This document shows, one piece after another, positions 56,454-64,000 of a stretch of 64,000 bases of DNA (its first letter is position 1; every line of letters begins with the position of its first letter). The stretch spans positions 1 to 64,000 of the forward strand of contig JAUXWZ010000064.1 in the NCBI GenBank assembly GCA_030684835.1, read 5' to 3'. The DNA comes from Beijerinckiaceae bacterium (GTDB lineage: Bacteria > Pseudomonadota > Alphaproteobacteria > Rhizobiales > Beijerinckiaceae). The notes under the pieces were generated by a model, which made no database searches, was not told where the DNA came from, and saw only the letters and a list, made by a program, of their open reading frames with translations. Both the position numbers and the translations under genes were made by a program.

Positions 56454-56699
56454 TTGGCCGGACAGGACGATAAAGACGCTCCCCGCCCCAAGGGCGTCAA
56501 ACAGGCGCGATCAGCGTCCTCTACCGCCGCTGCGGATGTGCGCGCCGAACGCCTCGCCGCGGCGCTGCGGGAAAATTTGAGGCGCCGCAAGGTCCAGGCG
56601 CGCGGCCGCCAATTGGACGCGACAGGACAATCGGACGCCGGGCAGAATGCAGGGCAAGCGGATGTAGCGTCCGAGCCTGTTGATAACGGCAGTATCTAG
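56454..56699 (+). CDS. Small conserved hypothetical protein upstream of murA
   Basis: Basic helical ORF AERLAAALRENLRRRKVQARGRQ. Confidence 0.6.
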   Translation: MAGQDDKDAPRPKGVKQARSASSTAAADVRAERLAAALRENLRRRKVQARGRQLDATGQSDAGQNAGQADVASEPVDNGSI

Positions 56700-56726
56700 G
56701 CGCATCGCCGCCGGAGGGGACAGGGC

Positions 56727-58022
56727 ATGGATCGCATCCGCATCACTGGCGGCCAGACGCTGAAGGGCGTCATCCCGATTTCGGGGGCGAAAAACGCTGC
56801 TTTGCCTCTCATGATCGCCTCGCTCATGACATCCGAGGGGCTGACGCTCGAGAACGTGCCTCGATTGGCCGATGTGCGGATGCTCATCCGCATTCTCGAA
56901 AACCACGGCGTTGATCACGCCATCGACGGCAAGCGGCCGGGCGACTCGTCTAACGCTGGCCAGACGATCCACTTCAGCGCCAAGAATATCGTCGACACGC
57001 TGGCTCCGTATGAACTGGTGTCGCGCATGCGCGCCAGTTTCTGGGTGCTTGCGCCGCTCATTGCCCGCATGGGAGAGGCGCGGGTGTCGCTGCCCGGCGG
57101 TTGCGCCATCGGTACGCGTCCCGTGGACCTTCTGCTCATGGCGCTGGAAAAGTTGGGGGCCAATATCGAAATCGAGGCGGGGTACGTTGTCGCGACGGCG
57201 CCAAAGGGCCTGCGTGGCGCGGAGATCCATTTCGACAAGGTGACGGTAGGCGGCACGCACACCGCCCTGATGGCGGCGGCGCTGGCCCATGGCGACAGCG
57301 TTATCCTCAACGCTGCCCGCGAGCCCGAAGTGGCGGATTTGGCCGCCTGCCTCACGGCGATGGGCGCGAAAATTTCAGGCGCCGGCACGTCGACAATCGA
57401 AGTGCAGGGCGTGACCTCGCTGCACGGCGCGCGCCACTCTGTTCTGCCCGACCGCATTGAAGCTGGCACTTATGCCATGGCCGTGGCGATGACGGGCGGC
57501 GACGTGCTGCTTGAAGGCGCCCGTCCCGACCTGTTGCAGGCTGCGCTCGACTCCCTCGCCCTGACGGGAACCTCCGTCACCGCGACCAACGAGGGCCTGC
57601 GTGTGTATCGCAATGGCGGCGGCATCGCGCCCGTGGATATTTCCACGGCGCCGTTCCCGGGTTTCCCCACCGACTTGCAGGCGCAGTTCATGGGCTTGAT
57701 GACCTGTTCGGGCGGCGTATCGCGCATCACCGAGACCATTTTCGAAAACCGCTTCATGCACGTGCAGGAATTGGCGCGATTGGGCGCACACATCAGGCTC
57801 GAGGGCGACACCGCGATTGTGGAGGGCGTGCAGCGCCTGAAAGGCGCTCCGGTCATGGCCACCGACCTGCGGGCCTCGGTCTCGCTCGTCATCGCAGGAT
57901 TGGCGGCTGAGGGGGACACGACAGTTCACCGCGTTTACCATCTCGACCGCGGCTTCGAGCGGCTGGAGCAGAAGCTCGTGGCCTGTGGCGCGCAGATCGA
58001 ACGCATCTCCGATCCCGGCTGA
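56727..58022 (+). CDS. murA: UDP-N-acetylglucosamine 1-carboxyvinyltransferase
   Basis: [81 protein letters not shown]. Confidence 0.97.
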   Translation: MDRIRITGGQTLKGVIPISGAKNAALPLMIASLMTSEGLTLENVPRLADVRMLIRILENHGVDHAIDGKRPGDSSNAGQTIHFSAKNIVDTLAPYELVSRMRASFWVLAPLIARMGEARVSLPGGCAIGTRPVDLLLMALEKLGANIEIEAGYVVATAPKGLRGAEIHFDKVTVGGTHTALMAAALAHGDSVILNAAREPEVADLAACLTAMGAKISGAGTSTIEVQGVTSLHGARHSVLPDRIEAGTYAMAVAMTGGDVLLEGARPDLLQAALDSLALTGTSVTATNEGLRVYRNGGGIAPVDISTAPFPGFPTDLQAQFMGLMTCSGGVSRITETIFENRFMHVQELARLGAHIRLEGDTAIVEGVQRLKGAPVMATDLRASVSLVIAGLAAEGDTTVHRVYHLDRGFERLEQKLVACGAQIERISDPG

Positions 58023-58161
58023 CGGAAAAGCGGGGCGGCGCGCCTCGTATTTTTGCGGTGGCGATCCTAAATGCAGACAGTGCGCCATCGGGGGGCGGCG
58101 GCGCGCGATGTTCAACATTGTCACGCCGTGTTGCGGCGGATAAGCGTTTTCGGGATCGCCC

Positions 58162-58650
58162 ATGCAAACCAGCGCAAATTCTCCCGCCACCCCCTGTCCC
58201 GATTGCGAGGTCCTGCGCCTTGTGGCGCTCGACCGTGAGGATCTCGAGGTCGTCTCCTGCCATATGCAGGACGCGGTCATCCGCGTCGGTGACATGGCTT
58301 TTCTGCCTGCGGCCCATCGCTTCGCGTTTATCGCCGCGCGCTTTGACTGGTGCGAAAGCGCAAAAAGCGGCAAGGTCGAGCGCGCGCGAACCGGCCTCCA
58401 TTTTGATTGCGTCCGCCGCGTCCAGCGCACAGGGTTTGATCCCGCGCAGCCTGACACGGTGCTCAATGTGCTCAGTATCGTGTTTGAGGAAGACCAAGCC
58501 CCGTCAGGCAACGTCGTCATCACCTTTTCCGGCGGCGCCGCCTTGCGGTTGGAAGTCGAATGTCTCGACGCACAGATGCGCGATATGGGAGAGCGTTGGG
58601 AGGCGCGTGGCGCGCCGGTCCACGTAATAGACGACGCCGCGTCCGGCTGA
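58162..58650 (+). CDS. DUF2948 family protein
   Basis: LRLVALDREDLEVVSCHMQDAVIRVGDMAFLPAAHRFAFIAARFDWC; between murA and hisD. Confidence 0.9.
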   Translation: MQTSANSPATPCPDCEVLRLVALDREDLEVVSCHMQDAVIRVGDMAFLPAAHRFAFIAARFDWCESAKSGKVERARTGLHFDCVRRVQRTGFDPAQPDTVLNVLSIVFEEDQAPSGNVVITFSGGAALRLEVECLDAQMRDMGERWEARGAPVHVIDDAASG

Positions 58651-58679
58651 CGCGGCGCTTATATTCGGAGTGTTTTTGA

Positions 58680-59975
58680 ATGCCCCTGCGACTTGATACG
58701 CGTGACGCCGATTTCGCGAAGGCCTTTCAGGCCTTCCTCACGATGAAGCGTGAAGTCTCGCAGGACGTGGACGACGCCGTGCGCGAAGTCATTGCCGATG
58801 TCGTTGCGCGCGGCGACGCGGCGCTCATCGATCTGTCGAAGAAATTCGACCGTGTGGATCTGGCAACGCTGGGCATTCGCGTCACCGACGCCGAGATCGA
58901 CGCCGCGCTCGGTCAATGCGACGCGAAGGCGCTCGACGCGTTGCAGCTGGCGCACAAGCGCATTGTCGCATTCCATGAGAGGCAACGCCCGCAGGACCAG
59001 CGCTTCACCGATGCGCTGGGCGTCGATCTTGGCTGGCGCTGGAGCGCGATTGAATCAGTTGGTCTTTATGTGCCTGGCGGCACGGCAAGCTACCCCTCCT
59101 CGGTGTTGATGAATTGCGTGCCTGCAAAGGTCGCGGGCGTTCCGCGCATCGCCATGGTGGTGCCCGCGCCAGAAGGGCGAATTAACCCCCTCGTTCTCGC
59201 TGCCGCGCGCGTGGCGGGCGTTGACGAAATTTACCGCGTCGGCGGCGCGCAGGCCGTCGCCGCGCTCGCCTATGGCACGCAGACCATCGCGCCTGTCGCC
59301 AAGATCGTGGGCCCGGGCAATGCGTATGTCGCAGCCGCCAAGCGGCGCGTGTTCGGAACCGTCGGCATCGACATGATCGCCGGACCCTCCGAAGTGCTGG
59401 TTATTGCAGACGCGACCGCCAATCCGGACTGGATCGCCGCAGATCTTCTCGCGCAGGCCGAACACGACACGGCGGCGCAGGCTATTCTCATCACCGATGA
59501 CGCAGGCCTTGCGGACGCTGTGGCGCAAGCGGTGGAGCGGCAGCTTTCGACGCTGCCGCGCAAGGACATCGCGGGCGCAAGCTGGCGCGATTTTGGCTGC
59601 ATCATCATGGTTGAATCGCTCAGCGTCTGCATCCCGCTTGTCGACCGCATCGCGCCCGAACATCTGGAAGTGATGTGCGAGGACGCCGAAGCGCTGTCGG
59701 CGCGCGTGCGCAACGCGGGCGCGATCTTCATCGGCGGACACACGCCAGAGGCCATCGGCGATTACGTTGGCGGTTCAAACCACGTTCTTCCCACAGCGCG
59801 TTCGGCGCGTTTCTCTTCAGGGCTGGGCGTGCTGGACTTCATGAAGCGCACGTCGATCCTCAAGTGCTCGCCGGACTCTCTGCGCGAGATCGGGCCTGCG
59901 GCGATTGCACTGGGCGAAGCAGAGGGCCTCAGCGCCCACGCGCGCTCGGTCGCCATTCGCATGAACCTGCGCTGA
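58680..59975 (+). CDS. hisD: Histidinol dehydrogenase
   Basis: [79 protein letters not shown]. Confidence 0.97.
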   Translation: MPLRLDTRDADFAKAFQAFLTMKREVSQDVDDAVREVIADVVARGDAALIDLSKKFDRVDLATLGIRVTDAEIDAALGQCDAKALDALQLAHKRIVAFHERQRPQDQRFTDALGVDLGWRWSAIESVGLYVPGGTASYPSSVLMNCVPAKVAGVPRIAMVVPAPEGRINPLVLAAARVAGVDEIYRVGGAQAVAALAYGTQTIAPVAKIVGPGNAYVAAAKRRVFGTVGIDMIAGPSEVLVIADATANPDWIAADLLAQAEHDTAAQAILITDDAGLADAVAQAVERQLSTLPRKDIAGASWRDFGCIIMVESLSVCIPLVDRIAPEHLEVMCEDAEALSARVRNAGAIFIGGHTPEAIGDYVGGSNHVLPTARSARFSSGLGVLDFMKRTSILKCSPDSLREIGPAAIALGEAEGLSAHARSVAIRMNLR

Positions 59976-59979
59976 TGCA

Positions 59980-60465
59980 ATGAGCCACGACGCCAGCTGC
60001 AGAGGGCGCCTCGTCTCGGTCGTCCTCGATGAGACCTCGATTGGCCGGGGCAATCTGGACCAGGAGCACGAACGGCTCGTTGCGATCTACGATCTTGTTG
60101 AGATCAATTCGTTCGCTTTGCCGGGCCACGAAGGTGGGCCCTATGCGCTCCATATCTCGCTGCATGACAAGAAGTTGTGCTTTGACGTGCGGGCGCACGA
60201 CGGCGAGGCGGTCGTCCGCCACATCATGTCGCTGACGCCATTCCGCAGGCTGCTGAAGGATTATTTTCTCGTCTGCGAGAGCTATTACGCGGCCATCCGC
60301 ACGGCCACGCCCGCGCAGATCGAGGCAATCGACATGGGCCGGCGCAGCCTGCACAACGAAGGCGCGACGCTGCTGGCCGAGCGTCTGAATGGCAAGATCA
60401 ATTGCGATTTCGACACCGCGCGGCGCCTCTTCACCCTCATCACCGCTTTGCACTGGAAAGGCTGA
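59980..60465 (+). CDS. UPF0262 family protein
   Basis: [40 protein letters not shown]...[34 protein letters not shown]. Confidence 0.93.
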   Translation: MSHDASCRGRLVSVVLDETSIGRGNLDQEHERLVAIYDLVEINSFALPGHEGGPYALHISLHDKKLCFDVRAHDGEAVVRHIMSLTPFRRLLKDYFLVCESYYAAIRTATPAQIEAIDMGRRSLHNEGATLLAERLNGKINCDFDTARRLFTLITALHWKG

Positions 60466-60496
60466 ACGCCATGCGCCGGGGCGGGGGAAAAAGGTC

Positions 60497-60961
60497 ATGA
60501 CGGCGCTGGGGCGCCGGCCGCAATCCTTACTCTTCGCCTGCACGACAAACACCGTGCGCTCGCCCATGGCGGAGGGCCTTGCAAAGCATCTTTTCGGCCG
60601 CGAGATCTTCATTGCGTCCGCTGGCGTGCGCCCCATCGAGCCAGATCATTTCGCCATCGCAGCCATGGATGAGATCGGCATCGACATATCGAAGCACAAG
60701 CCGCACGCATTCGCCGAACTGGAAGATGACAGCTTCGACGTCATCATCACGCTCTCGCCCGAGGCCCATCACACGGCGCTCGAATACACGCGCACGTCGG
60801 CGGTGGAGGTAATCTACTGGCCTACCCTTGACGCAACGGCGGTGCAGGGATCGCGCGACCAAATGATGGACGCCTATCGCGGCGTGCGTGACACCCTGCA
60901 GAAGCGCATCAAGGAATACCTCGACTGGCGCCCGATGATGCCGTTGCGCAGCGGGGAGTAG
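60497..60961 (+). CDS. Low-molecular-weight protein tyrosine phosphatase / arsenate reductase-like protein
   Basis: LLFACTTNTVRSPMAEGLAKHLFG (C-x5-R-like loop), VIYWPTLDAT. Confidence 0.88.
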   Translation: MTALGRRPQSLLFACTTNTVRSPMAEGLAKHLFGREIFIASAGVRPIEPDHFAIAAMDEIGIDISKHKPHAFAELEDDSFDVIITLSPEAHHTALEYTRTSAVEVIYWPTLDATAVQGSRDQMMDAYRGVRDTLQKRIKEYLDWRPMMPLRSGE

Positions 60962-61085
60962 GTGGCTTCATGGTCGCGAAAGCGACCAACTACGGCGGGT
61001 AACCTGATCGTTCGGTGCGAAGGCATCGCAGTCAATGCCGGCTTTCGCCCGCAGGGTGAGCTGAGGGGCGCCTAGCCTCACCCGC

Positions 61086-62363
61086 TCACATCCCTTCAGG
61101 CCGGCCCGCCACTGTCACCAGCATCGTCTTGCCATCGAACAGACGCTTGGTCACGCGCCGCACGTCTTCCATCGTCACAGCGGCAATCATGTCGTTGCGT
61201 TTGTCTAGATATTCGACCGGCCATCCGTCCGTCTGAAGGCTCACGAGATTGCCGGCGATCTTCGTCGAGGTGTCGAAGCGCAGCACGTAGGAGCCGATAA
61301 GATATTTCTTGGCCTTTTCGAGTTCATCGGGCGTGGGGCCATCGGCGACGAGCTTGGAGATTTCCTCTTCGATGACCGAGAGCGATTCTGCGGCGCGCTC
61401 GTTCTTGGTCGAAGTGCCGCCAGAAAACAGCGCCGCGTGATCATAGGCGCCGAGCTGCGAGTGAATGGAATACGCAAGACCGCGCTTCTCGCGCACTTCC
61501 TTGAACAGGCGCGCTGAAAACACCCCGCCGCCCAGAATGTGGTTGACCACAACAGCGATCATGTACTCGGCGTCGTCGCGCGCAATGCCAGGCAGGCCGA
61601 AGCGGATTGTCGATTGCGGCACATCCACATCGAGCACGCGCCTCTTGCCCGCAACCGGCACGACGTCAGGCACGGGGGAAAGGGTGGCCTGCGCCGGGAG
61701 CGCGCCAAATGTCTTGTCCACGAGCGCCGCCAGCCGAAGCGCGTCGATCGCGCCAACAGCACCGATCTTGATGTTGCTGCGCGCCAGCGTCGCGCCGTGC
61801 ATGGCGACAAGGTCAGCCCGTGTAATCGTGGGCAATGTTTCGAGTGTGCCCTGCGAGGGCCGTCCGTAGGGATGATTGGGGAACGCGTCTTCGCGGAAGG
61901 CGCGTGCGGCGACGCGGTTGGGATCCTTCACTTCGTGTTTGAGCCCGGCGACGATCTGCGCCCGCACGCGTTCAACGGCGTCGTCATCAATGCGGGGCTC
62001 GCACACGGCCAGACGAAGCAGTTCGAATGCGGGGTCGATGTTGCGCGACAATGTTTTCAACTGGCCTTGAAAATTGTCATGCTCGGCGTGGAAAGCGATT
62101 TCGACTGCAAGATCATCCATCGCGCGATGGAATGCTTCGGCGTCATAGTCCCCGGCGCCCTCGTCGAGCAGACTGGCGAGCATGCTCGCCACGCCTGCCT
62201 TGTCAGCGGGATCCTGTGCTGCGCCAGCCTTGAACGCGAACTCAAAAGCCACAAGCGGAACAGCGTAATCTTCAACGAGCCAGACTTCGATCCCGCCCGG
62301 GGTCTTCAGCTTCTGGACGGTCGCGGCGCGCGAGAGCGCAACTTTCTCAACTACGGCTGTCAT
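61086..62363 (-). CDS. M16 family peptidase homolog lacking the zinc motif
   Basis: VPLVAFEFAFKAGAAQDPADKAGVASMLASLLDEGAGDYD: M16 fold without HxxEH. Confidence 0.92.
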   Translation of the reverse strand: MTAVVEKVALSRAATVQKLKTPGGIEVWLVEDYAVPLVAFEFAFKAGAAQDPADKAGVASMLASLLDEGAGDYDAEAFHRAMDDLAVEIAFHAEHDNFQGQLKTLSRNIDPAFELLRLAVCEPRIDDDAVERVRAQIVAGLKHEVKDPNRVAARAFREDAFPNHPYGRPSQGTLETLPTITRADLVAMHGATLARSNIKIGAVGAIDALRLAALVDKTFGALPAQATLSPVPDVVPVAGKRRVLDVDVPQSTIRFGLPGIARDDAEYMIAVVVNHILGGGVFSARLFKEVREKRGLAYSIHSQLGAYDHAALFSGGTSTKNERAAESLSVIEEEISKLVADGPTPDELEKAKKYLIGSYVLRFDTSTKIAGNLVSLQTDGWPVEYLDKRNDMIAAVTMEDVRRVTKRLFDGKTMLVTVAGRPEGM

Positions 62364-62435
62364 TTGGAAATCCCGGTATCGCAAAAGCGAACTTAAAAAG
62401 CGCAATCAGGGGCGGCTGTCGCCGCCCGCTGCTGG

Positions 62436-63788
62436 TCAGGCGGCTTGCGCATTGTCCTGCGCGAGCAGGAATCCCGTCACGGCTCGGCGACGGTCGAGCC
62501 ACTTTTTCGCTGCCGCCTGCACGTCCTCGGCCGTTACGGCGTCGATGCGCGCTGGCCAATATTGCACAGCCTCCACTGTCTCGCCGGTTGTCAGCGCCGC
62601 GCCATACCAGCGCGCGAGCATGGTCTGGCTGTCCTGCGCGTAAACGGCGTCTGCGATAAGGCGCGTCTTGGCGCGCGCCAGATCTTGCGCGTCTGCGGGT
62701 TCGCCCGCCATCTGCGCGATCACCTTGCCGACGGCTTCATCCAGCGTCTCCAGCGAAACATCCGGCGCCGGCACCGACCAGACGTAAAAGCGCGTGTCGT
62801 CGAGCGCGGTGCCCAGGTAATACGCGCCAGTTGAAACGGCGACCTTCTGATTGACGATCAGCTCGCGATAAAGCCGGCTTGTCGGCCCGCTGCCGATCAG
62901 ATGGCACAAAACCTCGAGCGCCTCTGCATCGCCCGGCTGCGCGGACGCATACGACGGCACGAGGTAAATGCGCTGCTGGGTGGGCTGCTCCACCTTTTCG
63001 TCTGCAAGAGAGACAAGTCGATGGGCGCGGGGCTCGGGCTCGCGCGGGCGGAAACGTTTTGGCGCTTCGCCACGGGCGGGTATTTTGCCGTAGATTTCGT
63101 CGGCGAGCGAGCGCACTTCCACTTCCGTCACGTCGCCTGCAACGATGAGGATTGCGTTCTCGGGCGTGTAAAAGCGTTCGTAATAGGCGAGCGCGTCCGT
63201 GCGATCGAGCGTCTCGATCTCGTGTTGCCAGCCGATGATCGGCTTGCCGTAGGGATGGTGGGTAAACAACGCGGCGTGGACGGCTTCACTGAGTTGCGAA
63301 GCAGGGTCTGTGTCCGTGCGCATGCGGCGTTCTTCGAGCACCACGTCGCGCTCGGGCGCTACAATCTCGTCGGTGAGGACGAGATTGGTCATGCGGTCAG
63401 CCTCATAGGACATCATCACCCGCAGATGTTCTTTGGGCACGCGCTGGTAATAGGCCGTGTAATCGTTCGAGGTGAACGCGTTTTCCTGTCCGCCAAGCTC
63501 GGCGACCATTTCGGAAAATTCACCCAGCTGATGGTTCTTTGTGCCCTTGAACATCAGGTGTTCGAGGAAATGCGCAATCCCGGACTTGCCCTGCGGGTCA
63601 TCCGCCGACCCGTTCCGATACCAGACCATGTGCGTAACCACCGGCGCGCGATGGTCGGGAATGACAACCACGTCCATGCCGTTGCCGAGACGGAAGTTCT
63701 TCACCGCGCCGCCGCCGATGGTTTCGCCGCCGGGTTGCGGCGTCAGGCTGGCCGGTTTGATCGTCGTGGGGCTGGCGGGAGCGTTCAT
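62436..63788 (-). CDS. M16 family zinc peptidase
   Basis: VTHMVWYRNGSADDPQGKSGIAHFLEHLMFKGTKNH: HxxEH motif present. Confidence 0.96.
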   Translation of the reverse strand: MNAPASPTTIKPASLTPQPGGETIGGGAVKNFRLGNGMDVVVIPDHRAPVVTHMVWYRNGSADDPQGKSGIAHFLEHLMFKGTKNHQLGEFSEMVAELGGQENAFTSNDYTAYYQRVPKEHLRVMMSYEADRMTNLVLTDEIVAPERDVVLEERRMRTDTDPASQLSEAVHAALFTHHPYGKPIIGWQHEIETLDRTDALAYYERFYTPENAILIVAGDVTEVEVRSLADEIYGKIPARGEAPKRFRPREPEPRAHRLVSLADEKVEQPTQQRIYLVPSYASAQPGDAEALEVLCHLIGSGPTSRLYRELIVNQKVAVSTGAYYLGTALDDTRFYVWSVPAPDVSLETLDEAVGKVIAQMAGEPADAQDLARAKTRLIADAVYAQDSQTMLARWYGAALTTGETVEAVQYWPARIDAVTAEDVQAAAKKWLDRRRAVTGFLLAQDNAQAA

Positions 63789-63921
63789 GTGGCGCGCTTT
63801 CTCCGGGTGCTAGGTCTCGACGCCGGCGCATGATGGCGAGGCGACGCGAAAAGAGGGCGCGAGCGCCCTCTCGTCGATCTGAATATAGGAGGCTTTCGCC
63901 CAACCGCCATGCGAGGGGTTA

Positions 63922-64000
63922 TCAGAAGTTCGGATCTTCGCCCCGCGCGATGGCGCGCTTGCGCCGATCTTCTTCAAGCTGCTGTGCGCGCGCGTCGCCG
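63922..64000 (-). CDS. Partial CDS (C-terminus), possibly a DUF3035-type protein
   Basis: Reverse complement reads ...GDARAQQLEEDRRKRAIARGEDPNF-stop up to the window edge. Confidence 0.4.
   Translation of the reverse strand, partial: GDARAQQLEEDRRKRAIARGEDPNF

Noticed and set aside
57375-58523. 382-aa - strand ORF
   Set aside because: Spans antisense of murA and DUF2948; no domain and atypical composition.
63852-63871. AGAGGGCGC-ga-GCGCCCTCT hairpin as a terminator
   Set aside because: Strong stem, but the 2-nt loop and absence of a T-tract make a terminator call unsupported.

Overview
This 64 kb GC-rich window looks like an alphaproteobacterial chromosome, probably Hyphomicrobiales/Rhizobiales. 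That assignment is inferred from gene content and neighbourhoods such as murA-DUF2948-hisD-UPF0262, pyrD with DUF952, TIGR02186-TauE and the TadE/TadG-VWA genes. No rRNA, CRISPR array, prophage or transposase was seen. Two tRNAs are clear: Gly-CCC on + and Thr-GGT on -. Housekeeping genes include pyrD, hemA, mscL, murA, hisD and an M16 peptidase pair. The more unusual content is: (i) a short membrane protein with an ETR1-like ethylene/copper-binding domain fused to a HisKA_2-like histidine segment, with no ATPase domain; (ii) five orphan, divergent Bug/TctC-type substrate-binding proteins with no TctA/TctB, two of them in a repeated two-gene module with a signal-peptide-less 4,5-dihydroxyphthalate-decarboxylase-like protein; (iii) three tandem TadG/VWA paralogs plus two TadE-like genes, with no Tad secretion machinery in view; (iv) a complete ligase-associated DNA repair set (ligase, MBL exonuclease, Lhr-type helicase, PdeM) split by a TPR-methyltransferase; (v) a MerR gene preceded by a perfect 17-bp direct repeat carrying SoxR-like half-sites; and (vi) a SSS-type hybrid histidine kinase and, elsewhere, a NarL-type regulator divergent from a SSS symporter. 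Family calls come from reading the supplied translations. No database search was run.
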